This document shows positions 37,713 to 47,009 of a stretch of 64,000 bases of DNA, piece after piece. Location of the stretch: the NCBI GenBank assembly GCA_947503525.1, contig CANNEA010000007.1, positions 186,001 to 250,000 on the forward strand, in the 5' to 3' direction. The stretch's first letter is position 1. Each line of letters opens with the position of its first letter. Source of the DNA: an uncultured Carboxylicivirga sp. GTDB lineage: Bacteria > Bacteroidota > Bacteroidia > Bacteroidales > Marinilabiliaceae. The notes beneath the pieces were generated by a model, which saw only the letters and a list, made by a program, of their open reading frames with translations, searched no databases and was not told the origin of the DNA. Made by a program: the position numbers and the translations under genes.

Positions 37713-37870
37713 CGGAGTATTTAAAATTGGATTTTTTGATTTTTAGCTGATAGTTAGTTTTACCTTCCGTTAGTATTTAGGTTCGTATCTTCCGCAATTC
37801 AATAGACCTCTGTTTAAATCATTATTGTTTAATAGGTGCCTCTGATGCACCACGTATTTTTATTTGTAAG
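37713..37870 (+). other. Long 5' leader of the RRM gene
   Basis: About 150 nt between the predicted promoter and the ATG hold no reading frame. A short hairpin GGTGC/GCACC with a 7-nt loop lies at 37835-37851, about 20 nt before the start codon, and the rest is AT-rich. A long leader of this kind fits post-transcriptional control, such as autoregulation by the RNA-binding protein or cold induction. That is inference. The remaining upstream bases (37569-37704) show nothing I can name. Confidence 0.4.
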
Positions 37871-38164
37871 ATGAATATTTTTATTTCAAATTTAACCTAT
37901 GCCATTACAGATGGCGATTTACAGGATCTATTTGGCGAGTATGGCGATGTTGACTCTGCTAAAATCATTATGGACCGCGAAACAAGAAAATCTCGAGGAT
38001 TTGGTTTCGTTGAAATGTCTGACAATGATGCAGCTAAAAAAGCTATCGAAGAATTAGACCGTGCCGAGTATGATGGCCGTGTTATCAATGTAAAAGAAGC
38101 TACTCCTCGTCCAGAGCGTCAAGGTGGTGGTAATAGAGGTGGCGGAAACCGTCGTCGTTTCTAA
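37871..38164 (+). CDS. RRM-domain RNA-binding protein
   Basis: 97 residues: a single RRM domain (about 1-78) with RNP-2 IFISNL and RNP-1 SRGFGFVEM, followed by a Gly/Arg/Asn-rich tail (RQGGGNRGGGNRRRF) that adds nonspecific RNA binding. Bacteroidota carry several such RRM-1 proteins (the RbpA/B/C group of Bacteroides thetaiotaomicron), which act as global RNA regulators. Complete and of normal length, with a strong terminator after it. Confidence 0.95.
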   Translation: MNIFISNLTYAITDGDLQDLFGEYGDVDSAKIIMDRETRKSRGFGFVEMSDNDAAKKAIEELDRAEYDGRVINVKEATPRPERQGGGNRGGGNRRRF

Positions 38165-38186
38165 TATCTGCTTCTAAAAGATATTG

Positions 38187-38217
38187 AAAGCTGTTCCTTT
38201 TTGGAACAGCTTTTTTT
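38187..38217 (+). terminator. Rho-independent terminator after the RRM gene
   Basis: Perfect 11-bp stem (38187-38197 with 38203-38213), 5-nt T-rich loop and a run of seven T residues from 38211. Confidence 0.9.
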
Positions 38218-38329
38218 ATGACTTTCTATTAAGGATCGCATGATTTATTCGGACACTACGCTCTAGCCGTTGGCTTATTCTTAAATTGTAATTCAAGAAT
38301 ACCTATATTCATCAGCTCAAGTCTAATAG

Positions 38330-39238
38330 TTAATTCAAATTCCTATATTCAGCAGGTGACATTCCGGTTTTCTTTTTGAATATTTTACTGAAATATTGAG
38401 GATAATCAAATCCTAATTCATACGCTATTTCACTAACCGATTCGGTCGAAATCAACAATCTGTTTTTTGCTTCTTCAATTAAATGGTAATGAATGTGTTC
38501 CTGAGCATTTTTACCTGTTTCGCGCTTTAATAAATCACTAAGGTAATTGGCAGATAAACTCATTAAATCGGCCAGATATTTAACAGTCGGCAAGCCTTTT
38601 TCTTTTAAATCTTCAGAAGTAAAATATTCAGTAAGGGCGTCCTCAAACTTTGCCAACACACCTTTATTGGAATTGGCCCGGGTAATAAACTGCCTATCGT
38701 AGTATCGCGAACAATAGTTCAGGAACAACTCAATGTTAGATACAATTAGAGTTTGACTATGTTTGTCAATATTTTGTGATAACTCTTCTTCTATCTTAGC
38801 CACACAATCATTTAAAGTCTGCTTCTCAGCATCCGACAAATGCAATGCTTCATTAACATCATAGGAAAAGAAGGTATAGTCCTTCATTTTGCGCGCTAAT
38901 GTGGTAGCACGGAATAAGTCGGGATGGAAAAACAATCCCCAACCAGCCACTTCCTTCTGTGGTTCTTCATTTTTCTCAATAGTCATGACTTGATTAGGAG
39001 CCATGCACAACAAAGTACCTTCTTCAAAATCGTAATATTTTCGACCATACTTGAACTTGCCATGACAGTGATTTTTCAGCACAATGGTATAAAAACCCGA
39101 ACTCATTCTGGTATAATCCTGACCGTATGTGTCAACTTTCGAAAAATCAATAACCGCAACAAGAGGGTGTTTGGTTGTATCCTGATTGAGCAGTCTATTT
39201 AACTCGGTTATGGTATTTATTACAAATATATCGTCCAT
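38330..39238 (-). CDS. AraC-family transcriptional regulator
   Basis: 302 residues. The N-terminal part (about 1-165) is a cupin-like ligand domain (FEEGTLLCMAPNQVMTI). The C-terminal part has two helix-turn-helix units: LADLMSLSANYLSDLLKRETGKNAQEH and the AraC signature VSEIAYELGFDYPQYFSKIFKKKTGMSPAEYR. The ligand is unknown. The likely target is the adjacent metallo-beta-lactamase-fold gene, whose stop lies 40 bp upstream on the same strand. Confidence 0.93.
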   Translation of the reverse strand: MDDIFVINTITELNRLLNQDTTKHPLVAVIDFSKVDTYGQDYTRMSSGFYTIVLKNHCHGKFKYGRKYYDFEEGTLLCMAPNQVMTIEKNEEPQKEVAGWGLFFHPDLFRATTLARKMKDYTFFSYDVNEALHLSDAEKQTLNDCVAKIEEELSQNIDKHSQTLIVSNIELFLNYCSRYYDRQFITRANSNKGVLAKFEDALTEYFTSEDLKEKGLPTVKYLADLMSLSANYLSDLLKRETGKNAQEHIHYHLIEEAKNRLLISTESVSEIAYELGFDYPQYFSKIFKKKTGMSPAEYRNLN

Positions 39239-39278
39239 ATTGATATGGTATAAATTCTTACAGTAATGAAAAGTGAAC

Positions 39279-40421
39279 TTACTTAGTCCACCATTTATTT
39301 GAAAGCAATGCGGGATTTGAAATTAAAATTTCTGCACCAATTTGTGGAACCATATAGCTCATTTGTTCTTTTTCAGCGGTAGCCGTAAAGCGTTCAACCG
39401 GATCTGTCCACGAATGCATAGCTAATTTAAATACACCCCAATGTATTGGCATAATAACTTTAGCATTCACATCCATTCCTGCCTGCACCGATTGCTCAGG
39501 TAACATATGTATTTCTTCCCATAATTTATTGTACTGACCACATTCTATCATTGCAAAATCAAAAGAACCAAACTTCTCACCAATGGTTTTAAAATGGTCT
39601 CCATACCCACTATCCCCACTAAAGAATATTTTTTCATCAGCTGTTTCAATGACGTACGAACACCAAAGCGTTGTTTCTCTATCATTGAACCATTTGCCTC
39701 GCCCTGAAAAGTGCTGTGCCGGCGTTGAGGTAAATTTAATCTCTCCTTCCAGAGCTTCTTCCCACCAATCCAACTCTTCAATTCTACTATCTTCAATTCC
39801 CCAGCTTAGTAGGTGCGCTTTAACACCCAAAGGAACAATAAAACGTTGACTCTTATCTTTCAACTTAGTAATCGACTTGTAATCTAAATGATCGTAATGG
39901 TCATGCGAAATTAATACCACATCAATCATCGGCAAATCTTCGGGCTGTATGGGCAAATCAGGATTAAAGCGTTTAGGTCCGAAAAGAGCAATCGGTGATG
40001 GGCTCTGTCCAAAAACCGGATCAATCAATACATTCTTACCATTTATCTGAATAAAAAATGTGGAATGTCCCAACCAAAATAAACGTGTGTTACCCTTATA
40101 ATCTTTAAGATTATGAGCTGAAATTGGCACATAATCAACAGGACTATCAGGGCTTGAATTTTTATCAGGATTAAACATGGCTTTCATCATTGAACGAAAT
40201 TTGCCAAAACTCATATCCATCTTAACATTCCCAAGGTTCTGAAACTTACCATCCTTGTAATTGGGTGATTGCTCTATTTTTGTTTTGGATGCATCCTTGC
40301 TTTGCCCACCAAATTCTGCACTGAATGACATAAACCCGATACCTCCTATGGATACAAGGGCGGTAATTATTCCTAATCCTATCAACATCTGTTTAAATAT
40401 TTTCTTAGCTTTTTGCTTCAT
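39279..40421 (-). CDS. Membrane-anchored metallo-beta-lactamase-fold hydrolase (UlaG/NAPE-PLD type)
   Basis: 380 residues. One N-terminal membrane helix (about 9-30) anchors the enzyme. The catalytic domain has WLGHSTFFIQINGKNVLIDPVFG and the metal motif ISHDHYDHLDY (HxHxDH), followed by AQHFSGRG, FSGDSGYGDHF and PIHWGVFKLAMHSW. This pattern is that of the NAPE-phospholipase D/UlaG branch. The substrate is unknown; lipid or lactone hydrolysis is possible. The open frame extends to a TTG at 40433, but the ATG at 40421 is preferred. A TAnnTTTG-like box (TAGTTTTG, minus strand) lies at 40447-40454. Confidence 0.9.
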   Translation of the reverse strand: MKQKAKKIFKQMLIGLGIITALVSIGGIGFMSFSAEFGGQSKDASKTKIEQSPNYKDGKFQNLGNVKMDMSFGKFRSMMKAMFNPDKNSSPDSPVDYVPISAHNLKDYKGNTRLFWLGHSTFFIQINGKNVLIDPVFGQSPSPIALFGPKRFNPDLPIQPEDLPMIDVVLISHDHYDHLDYKSITKLKDKSQRFIVPLGVKAHLLSWGIEDSRIEELDWWEEALEGEIKFTSTPAQHFSGRGKWFNDRETTLWCSYVIETADEKIFFSGDSGYGDHFKTIGEKFGSFDFAMIECGQYNKLWEEIHMLPEQSVQAGMDVNAKVIMPIHWGVFKLAMHSWTDPVERFTATAEKEQMSYMVPQIGAEILISNPALLSNKWWTK

Positions 40422-40641
40422 TTTCCAACTCAATTAATCTACACTACAAAACTAACAGCTTAAGTGTAATATTCGTTTATACAAAAAACGGATAGTTGTA
40501 TACTTTTTACAGATTGAAATTTGGAATAGAGGTTTTTTTATACAGTAGTTGGCTAATAGCTCTGCTTTGAGGAGCATTTAATTTACACCCTTGACTTAGA
40601 TCTCTTTTAATGTCTAATTCATCGATATCCAATAGTGCTTA

Positions 40642-41463
40642 TTAAAACTGAAAAGTAAATCTGACAATAGGGCCTTGTATTTTTCCGTTAAACACGGCAT
40701 CTTCCATTTCATTAGTATAATAAACAGATCTATATCCTAAAGTGCCCAAGAAAGTTTTTGTAAAAAGAAAGTTTAAGCCAGCTATATATTGATAACTAAA
40801 GTCTTTTCTATCCAATAAACGAGGACCAAGATCTCCATATGTAAGTAACTCCCACCTTGGATGGGGTCTGTATTTAAAATTAACTCCCAAAAGACCATCA
40901 AAGACAAATTGACTTCTTGACACCGATACATCTTTCTTCCCAAACAAAGTTGATCTGACACCGATACCAAAGTATAAAAACTTACCGCCGATAAGTACAT
41001 CTACATTTACTCTTTGTTTTTTTATCATTCGATAGCCCATCCCAAAATCGCCACTGACATATGTAAGCTTTACAATATTATTGCTTAACACATATTTGAA
41101 GGGAGTAATGGCTTGCGATTCGAGCACCAACGAACTGACGTTAAATTGAAAAACTGCATGATTATTTCGATATTGACCATTAAGCATGCCTATAAACTTA
41201 ATGGAATGCCTGATGTCTTTGAAACTGACATCTATTTCATATCTAGGAACGGGTTCAATTGGATTAACAGGAATTGGTGGTGCCGGAGGATTTATGATTT
41301 CCCCCTTAAAACCAATTAACCAGATGTATGGGCCTACTCTAAAGTTCCATTTATTATAAACAGAGTCCTTTTCAAATGCATTCTGTGAATACCCATTTTG
41401 AGATATTAGCAAAGCACATAGTACAGGAACAAATACTAGCGATGTTTTAATAAATGAGTTCAT
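40642..41463 (-). CDS. Predicted outer-membrane beta-barrel protein (273 residues)
   Basis: Signal peptide (ending NGYSQ), then an opening strand NFRVGPYIWLIGFKGEI followed by a Pro-rich loop (NPPAPPIPVNPIEPVP), and regular amphipathic strands ending in VRFTFQF with terminal Phe. The 'R.GPYIW..G..G.I' start resembles proteobacterial proteins annotated as predicted outer-membrane porin-like barrels. No function can be assigned. A TAAATTTG -7 box lies upstream. It is a single-gene unit. Confidence 0.7.
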   Translation of the reverse strand: MNSFIKTSLVFVPVLCALLISQNGYSQNAFEKDSVYNKWNFRVGPYIWLIGFKGEIINPPAPPIPVNPIEPVPRYEIDVSFKDIRHSIKFIGMLNGQYRNNHAVFQFNVSSLVLESQAITPFKYVLSNNIVKLTYVSGDFGMGYRMIKKQRVNVDVLIGGKFLYFGIGVRSTLFGKKDVSVSRSQFVFDGLLGVNFKYRPHPRWELLTYGDLGPRLLDRKDFSYQYIAGLNFLFTKTFLGTLGYRSVYYTNEMEDAVFNGKIQGPIVRFTFQF

Positions 41464-41486
41464 GATAATCTGGCAACTTGATATTT

Positions 41487-41494
41487 CAAATTTA
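41487..41494 (-). promoter_or_regulatory. Predicted -7 promoter box of the 273-residue barrel gene
   Basis: Minus-strand TAAATTTG, an exact TAnnTTTG match, 23 nt before the ATG at 41463. The -33 box is unclear. Confidence 0.4.
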
Positions 41495-41549
41495 GTAATA
41501 AATCCAGATTGTAATAATCAAGAACAATAAAATAAGGAATCAAAGTCTG

Positions 41550-41744
41550 TTAACGCAAAAAACCTGTGGGTGCTTCTCCCCTTACATTTCTTCGCTTCGC
41601 AGTTTCATCCACAATTTTTTGTTTTTCCTCGTTACTATATGTCGACCAGTGTCCAGCTTCATCTTGTGTGCGACGGCAACCAAAACAAATACCTTTACTA
41701 TCATATTGACATACGCTTATGCATGGCGATTGTACTTCTTCCAT
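41550..41744 (-). CDS. DUF1289 family protein
   Basis: 64 residues with the DUF1289 pattern: PCISVCQYDSKGICFGCRRTQDEAGHW, giving four conserved cysteines (C-x3-C, then C-x2-C) that probably bind zinc or an iron-sulfur cluster, followed by the conserved W-x-x-Y/S-x-x-EK segment. The function of the family is not established. A single small gene; it is divergent from the flippase-like gene at 41886. Confidence 0.9.
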   Translation of the reverse strand: MEEVQSPCISVCQYDSKGICFGCRRTQDEAGHWSTYSNEEKQKIVDETAKRRNVRGEAPTGFLR

Positions 41745-41872
41745 ATTTGTGCTTTATACTTTATGATCAAACATATTCTGATCCCAAAAGTTTCTGCCAA
41801 TCTCAATTTTATTTAAATGTTCAATTTATATAAAAAATGCGGCGCTTATTTTTAAGCCAGCATCTATTCTCA

Positions 41873-41880
41873 TACCTTTG
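41873..41880 (+). promoter_or_regulatory. Predicted -7 promoter box immediately before the UPF0104-type gene
   Basis: TACCTTTG, an exact TAnnTTTG match, ends only 5 nt before the ATG at 41886. Transcription from it would begin at or next to the start codon, so the mRNA would be leaderless or nearly so. Confidence 0.45.
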
Positions 41881-41885
41881 TAAAT

Positions 41886-42956
41886 ATGGCCGATAACTCA
41901 GGAAAAATACTTAAAAGCATACGTCCCGGAAAAATTGCCCTGCCGATAATAATTGGCTTTATTGTTACCGGTTATTTACTGTACAATGAATTCGATCCTT
42001 CTGTACTGGACAACATGTCTTTTACATTGCAATCCTTATTTTGGTTTTTTGTATCCTTTCTCATGATGGCCATTCGTGATTTTGGTTATATCATTCGCAT
42101 TCGCTTATTAAGCGCCCAGAAACTTTCCTGGCGTAAAGCCTTTAATATTGTAATGCTATGGGAATTTACTTCTGCCATAACTCCGTCTGCTATAGGTGGC
42201 ACCAGTGTGGCCATTTTTTTTCTGAATAAAGAGGGTATAAAAATAGGACGAAGTACGGCCATTGTGATGGTCACCTCATTTTTAGATGAATTGTACTTTA
42301 TCATCACCTTTCCACTCATACTATTATTCATTGGGCGTACCGATATTTTTGCTTTTGGTGACTCCATTGAAGCCGGATTGCCTTTTTATAAGAACCAGTT
42401 TTTTATGTTTGCTCTTTTGGGCTATTTTTTAAAACTGGCATATACCATTGTTATCAGTTATGGTTTGTTCTTTAATCCGAGAGGATTAAAATGGCTTCTT
42501 CTTTGGATTTTCAAACTCCCTATCATTCGCCGATGGCGTCCTCATGCCAATGAGAGTGGTTCGGATTTAATATCCGCTTCTCTGGAATTTAAAAGCTGGT
42601 CGTTTAAAAACTGGATGAAAGCATTTTTCGCAACAGCCCTTAGCTGGACGGCTCGCTATTGGGTGGTGAATACCCTTGTTTTGGCCTTTTTCGGTTTTAG
42701 TTTTTTATCCTGGGATGACCATATTCTCATTTTTGGGAAGCAATTAGTAATGTGGATAATGATGTTAGTTAGCCCAACTCCGGGCGGTAGCGGTTTTGCC
42801 GAATGGGTTTTTAAGGAATTTCTATCCAACATGATTCCTCTAGGAACAGGTGTAGCCATGGCATTTATGTGGCGCTTGGTGAGTTATTATCCTTACTTGA
42901 TTATTGGCGCAATTGTAGTTCCGAAATGGATTAAAAAGCACTTTGTAAAAAGTTAG
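41886..42956 (+). CDS. UPF0104/LPG-synthase-type membrane protein (flippase-like)
   Basis: 356 residues with about eight membrane helices. Family features of the lysylphosphatidylglycerol-synthetase transmembrane region are visible: LWEFTSAITPSAIGGTSVAIFFLNKEG near residue 95 and LVSPTPGGSGFAEWVF near residue 295. The soluble synthetase domain is absent, as in the stand-alone UPF0104 group, members of which are thought to flip or move lipids. Substrate unknown. It begins right after a -7 box. Confidence 0.88.
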   Translation: MADNSGKILKSIRPGKIALPIIIGFIVTGYLLYNEFDPSVLDNMSFTLQSLFWFFVSFLMMAIRDFGYIIRIRLLSAQKLSWRKAFNIVMLWEFTSAITPSAIGGTSVAIFFLNKEGIKIGRSTAIVMVTSFLDELYFIITFPLILLFIGRTDIFAFGDSIEAGLPFYKNQFFMFALLGYFLKLAYTIVISYGLFFNPRGLKWLLLWIFKLPIIRRWRPHANESGSDLISASLEFKSWSFKNWMKAFFATALSWTARYWVVNTLVLAFFGFSFLSWDDHILIFGKQLVMWIMMLVSPTPGGSGFAEWVFKEFLSNMIPLGTGVAMAFMWRLVSYYPYLIIGAIVVPKWIKKHFVKS

Positions 42957-43024
42957 TTTTATTTGACTAAATGATGTTTTTATGTGATAAAAAAATATCA
43001 TGGCCTTTCGTAATTCCCTAACTT

Positions 43025-43042
43025 GTCTTGCTTTAACAAGAC
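43025..43042 (+). promoter_or_regulatory. Stem-loop just before the ModA-like gene
   Basis: GTCTTG/CAAGAC, a 6-bp stem with a 6-nt loop, ends 6 nt before the ATG at 43049, where the ribosome would bind. It could modulate translation, but so short a hairpin can arise by chance. Confidence 0.3.
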
Positions 43043-43048
43043 TTAACT

Positions 43049-43870
43049 ATGCCCTTTATTAAACACTTTATAATAACCTTACTCTTGGTCTTTATCCTGC
43101 TTTCTGGATGCAAGCAAAGCTCACATGAGAGCGATCAAGCCGATACTTCGGAAAAAAAAGAACTAATTGTTTATTGTGAAAACTCGATGCTTGGTGTTGT
43201 CATGGAGTTTAAGGATGAATTTGAAGTTAAATACAATTGTTCCGTCCGCATTCAAAATGATTGTTCGCAAAACTTAATGGATCTGATTAGTTATACCGGC
43301 AAAGGTGATCTTTATATTCCTTCATCCACAGCCAGCTTTGATCGATTTTATAGCGAAACAGGGCAAGCCTTAATGGACTCCGTTTTTATAGGCTATAACA
43401 ATCTTGTTTTTATGGTTAAAAAAGGCAATCCAAAAAAATTCGACGGCCAGTTTTCTTCCTTACTAAAAAAGGATAAACACTCTATTATCATTGCCAATCC
43501 CGAAACCAGCTCAATTGGTTTTGAAACTCGCAAATTACTTAAAGAACAAAAATTATATGATCGCCTTTTAAAAAATGTTGTGGCCTTGACCACCGATTCA
43601 AAAGGTTTGATAAAAGGCTTGAAAAACGATCAGGCAGATGTTGTTATTGACTGGGAAAGTAACCTATATGTGAATGGAAACCGAAACCACATCGACAAAA
43701 TTGTACCAGGTCTGAAAAATAATCAACACATCCCAACCTATGCTGCCAGCCTCTCATGCAGTTCAGAACCAACGCTTACCAAAGCTTTTCTAACATTTGC
43801 TGCAACCCAATTGAATGAAACACGTTTAAGTAAATACGGATTTACTAAAAGGAAAACGATTATTTTTTAA
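43049..43870 (+). CDS. ModA-like solute-binding lipoprotein, no ABC permease partner
   Basis: 273 residues. Lipoprotein signal with LLSGC (Cys21). The mature part is a periplasmic binding protein of the ModA type: [22 protein letters not shown] as first strand and helix, [15 protein letters not shown], a hinge [16 protein letters not shown], and a C-terminal [17 protein letters not shown]. ModA proteins bind molybdate or tungstate; the ligand-contacting residues cannot be judged by eye. No ModB/ModC gene is nearby. The next gene, 40 nt downstream, is a hybrid histidine kinase, so a sensing role is plausible. Confidence 0.8.
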   Translation: MPFIKHFIITLLLVFILLSGCKQSSHESDQADTSEKKELIVYCENSMLGVVMEFKDEFEVKYNCSVRIQNDCSQNLMDLISYTGKGDLYIPSSTASFDRFYSETGQALMDSVFIGYNNLVFMVKKGNPKKFDGQFSSLLKKDKHSIIIANPETSSIGFETRKLLKEQKLYDRLLKNVVALTTDSKGLIKGLKNDQADVVIDWESNLYVNGNRNHIDKIVPGLKNNQHIPTYAASLSCSSEPTLTKAFLTFAATQLNETRLSKYGFTKRKTIIF

Positions 43871-43910
43871 TTTTATACCTTTAGAAACGTATCTGATTAA
43901 CGCAATTCCA

Positions 43911-46900
43911 GTGGGAAAAGAAAACAATACATCTAAAATATCCTATTTCAGAGAGCCTATTGTCAATAAGCTCTATTTGCTTTTAGCTATTTATCTGATA
44001 ACAATAGGCGCTATAATCAGTATTGAAAATTACTTTGATCAATCCTTTGCAAGTAAATATCGTCACTCAATTCAAAATCAGGAACAACTGGTAAAATTGG
44101 AACATTTGCTCCACAAGCATTTACTGGAGTTAAATATTGCCTTCAAGAGCTATTCTTCTATATCACACCCCCAACAGCTCACCAATAATGAGAATAAAAT
44201 TACCGAGTTAACTGAAAAAAGCATTCAAATTATTAATGTTATTGACCAGGGTGGAACTATTGAAGATAAGCGTTCAGTTAATCTCTTATCGCAAGATGTT
44301 ATCACCATTCTGATCAAATATAACGATGACGTTTACACAGGCACCATGCCTGAAGTAAGAGAGTTAGCTCCACGCATCAACCAATTACATAGCTTATCTG
44401 AAAAGATAGCCCGTAAAATTGAAAATACACTAAAACAACCGGATGGGGTGCAAATGGTAGCAAAGGCTACTGATTATTATATCAAGTCTGCCGAATCATC
44501 CTTTGAACGCATTCATGAAATTGAGAATAAAATTTCATACGACATTAATAAACGATTGGCCAGCTTAAACAATCAAAGCATAAGTGTGCTTAAGCGCTAT
44601 AATAATCTAAAGTATTTTTCGCTTATCATATTCACTCTATTTGTGATCTTTCTAACTTACTTCCTGCTTTCACAAATAAGAAGCTTAATTTTTAATCAAC
44701 GTAAAGCCGAAGAAAACAACAAGAAATTAATTCAGGCCGTTGAGCAAAGCCCTATATCCATAATGATTACCGACACCCGAGGTAATGTGGAATATGTGAA
44801 TAAAGGCTTTAAATCACTTGCCGGATTTTCAAAGAGCGAACTTAACAGCGGCAACACTAACTTTTTCAAACTTCAGTCGGAAGACAATGAGTTTGCTGAA
44901 GTATTATGGCAAACCATACAGGAAGGATTGGTATGGACTGGCGAGATTAAAAGTCTGAAAGAAGATGGTTCTGAATTTTGGGAAAAGGTGCTAATTTCAC
45001 CGGTTTTAAGTGAAGATAAGACCATCTCCAACTACATTGCCATAAAAGAAGATACAACAGAGAAAAAGCTCTTAACCGAGTCTCTGAAAGAATCAAATAA
45101 AACACTTACAACAATCACCGAAAATCTTCCTGTGGGAATTTTAATTGTTGATAAGGACAAGCAAATTATTCAGGTCAATCAGAATGCGGCAACTACCATG
45201 GGCTTTTCAAATATTGGCCAGGCCTTACTTCATTTACAAGGGCATTCTTACAACGAATTTTTCTTTACGACTAAACGTGATGAATATGTGGATGAACAGT
45301 CTGGCATTACCGTGGAATCGCTCGACGAACGTTTGGAAGTAAACGAAAACAATATCTCACGCGAGATATTAAAAAATATTATTCCTGTTACACTCGATAA
45401 TAAAGAAGTGTTTCTTGAGGCCTTCATGGACATTAGTGCACAAAAGGAAATTCAGAAAAAAGAAGCGGAATCCAACAAGGCGAAATCTGAGTTCCTTGCC
45501 AATATGAGTCATGAAATTCGAACTCCAATGAATGGTATTATTGGAGCTACTGAATTACTCTCAAAAACCCGACTGAGCAAAGAGCAGAAGAATGTAATTT
45601 CCATCATTGGTCGCTCATGCGATAACCTACTCAACATCATCAACGACATTCTTGATTTCTCGAAAATTGAAGCGGGTAAGATGAAAATTGAGAACTATGC
45701 CTTTAATTTGAGATCAACCATTGATTATCTGATGGATCAGATGTCGTTTAAAGCGATGGAAAAAGGCATTGAGATTCTAAACGATGTTGATGACACAATT
45801 GCTCCGGTAGTTATTGGTGATGAAAGCCGTTTGATCCAAGTGTTGGTGAATTTGATGGGTAATGCCGTTAAATTTACATCCGAAGGTGAAGTGGTTTTAA
45901 AAGTGGAAATTGATCAACAACAAGGATCAAACTTGACCCTTCATTTCCTAGTTGAAGACTCAGGAATAGGAATACCTAAAAACAAACTTGAGAAGATATT
46001 CGAATCTTTCACACAGGCCGATGGATCAACAACTCGAAAATTTGGCGGTACAGGATTAGGAACCAGCATCTCAAAAATGCTTGTTGAATTAATGGGTGGT
46101 AAAATTTGGGTAGAAAGTCCTAACCCGAACTTTATGTGGTCTAAGGAAAATCCGGGTTCGGTTTTCCATTTTACCCTTCCTTTGGTGATTGACAAAAACC
46201 AAAAGGCCTACGAGATCGACAAAGAGTTATTTGGAAGTATAAATACGCTGATTGTTGACAATCATAAAACAAACCTTCTACTACTGAAGAAAACCCTCAA
46301 TAACTGGAATATTAAATCAGAGACAGTTAGTGATGAAAAAACAGCACTTAGTACTTTAAGTAGCAGAAAGGATTTCAATCTGATTATTATAGACAGTCAT
46401 GTTTTTAGTAAGGCAGATGATAAATTCCTACAAAGCATTAAAGAACATCAGGAAGATTTAAAAATTATCTTATTCACTTCTGACAACCGTTGGAAGCCAA
46501 TGGAAGAGTTGAAAGGTGTAGATTTTATTCTTCAAAAACCAATTAAACATACAGAGCTACTTCATTCCATTGAAAAACTATTTAAAGAAGGAGCTTCAGG
46601 TAATAAAACGGATGAGAAGGTTCCGGACTTACAGGAGCGAATTAAAGATAAAAATATCTTACTGGTAGAGGATAATATCATTAACCAGAAAATTGCCGAA
46701 AAAATGTTGGCTCGAATTGGCTTAGAAATTGAAATCGCCAAAAATGGAGCTGAGGCTGTAGAAATGATTACCAGTGACGAAACAACTAATTTTGATCTGA
46801 TCTTTATGGATGTACAGATGCCGGTAATGAACGGTCTGGATGCTACCATAAAACTTCGTGAGCTTGATGTGAAATTACCTATTATTGCCATGACAGCAAA

Positions 46901-47009
46901 TGCCCTCAAAGGCGACAGAGAAGTCTGTATTGATGCCGGCATGAACGATTATATTGGTAAGCCTGTTAAAATGGATGACCTAGAGGCTATACTTATGAAG
47001 TGGCTATAA
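43911..47009 (+). CDS. Hybrid sensor histidine kinase with two PAS domains and two receivers
   Basis: 1032 residues starting at GTG; no ATG is usable before the first membrane helix (about 22-42). An extracytoplasmic helical region (45-235) and a second helix (237-255) follow, then PAS1 (about 270-385), PAS2 (about 395-505), HisKA with [11 protein letters not shown] (His534), a HATPase domain with [14 protein letters not shown] and [18 protein letters not shown], a first receiver-like domain (about 770-880) and a full C-terminal receiver (about 918-1030, Asp967 in [11 protein letters not shown]). The first receiver keeps an Asp (828) in LIIIDSHV but has VDNH in place of the usual acidic pair, so it is probably degenerate. 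It follows the ModA-like lipoprotein gene by 40 nt and its 3' end overlaps the convergent carbamoyltransferase gene by 6 bp. Confidence 0.93.
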   Translation: MGKENNTSKISYFREPIVNKLYLLLAIYLITIGAIISIENYFDQSFASKYRHSIQNQEQLVKLEHLLHKHLLELNIAFKSYSSISHPQQLTNNENKITELTEKSIQIINVIDQGGTIEDKRSVNLLSQDVITILIKYNDDVYTGTMPEVRELAPRINQLHSLSEKIARKIENTLKQPDGVQMVAKATDYYIKSAESSFERIHEIENKISYDINKRLASLNNQSISVLKRYNNLKYFSLIIFTLFVIFLTYFLLSQIRSLIFNQRKAEENNKKLIQAVEQSPISIMITDTRGNVEYVNKGFKSLAGFSKSELNSGNTNFFKLQSEDNEFAEVLWQTIQEGLVWTGEIKSLKEDGSEFWEKVLISPVLSEDKTISNYIAIKEDTTEKKLLTESLKESNKTLTTITENLPVGILIVDKDKQIIQVNQNAATTMGFSNIGQALLHLQGHSYNEFFFTTKRDEYVDEQSGITVESLDERLEVNENNISREILKNIIPVTLDNKEVFLEAFMDISAQKEIQKKEAESNKAKSEFLANMSHEIRTPMNGIIGATELLSKTRLSKEQKNVISIIGRSCDNLLNIINDILDFSKIEAGKMKIENYAFNLRSTIDYLMDQMSFKAMEKGIEILNDVDDTIAPVVIGDESRLIQVLVNLMGNAVKFTSEGEVVLKVEIDQQQGSNLTLHFLVEDSGIGIPKNKLEKIFESFTQADGSTTRKFGGTGLGTSISKMLVELMGGKIWVESPNPNFMWSKENPGSVFHFTLPLVIDKNQKAYEIDKELFGSINTLIVDNHKTNLLLLKKTLNNWNIKSETVSDEKTALSTLSSRKDFNLIIIDSHVFSKADDKFLQSIKEHQEDLKIILFTSDNRWKPMEELKGVDFILQKPIKHTELLHSIEKLFKEGASGNKTDEKVPDLQERIKDKNILLVEDNIINQKIAEKMLARIGLEIEIAKNGAEAVEMITSDETTNFDLIFMDVQMPVMNGLDATIKLRELDVKLPIIAMTANALKGDREVCIDAGMNDYIGKPVKMDDLEAILMKWL

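Noticed and set aside
37835-37851. Small hairpin in the RRM leader as a riboswitch or terminator
   Set aside because: Only a 5-bp stem with no T tract and no match to a riboswitch core I know; kept only as part of the leader description.
46562-46942. 126-codon minus-strand frame opposite the hybrid kinase receiver
   Set aside because: Antisense shadow of the conserved receiver domain.
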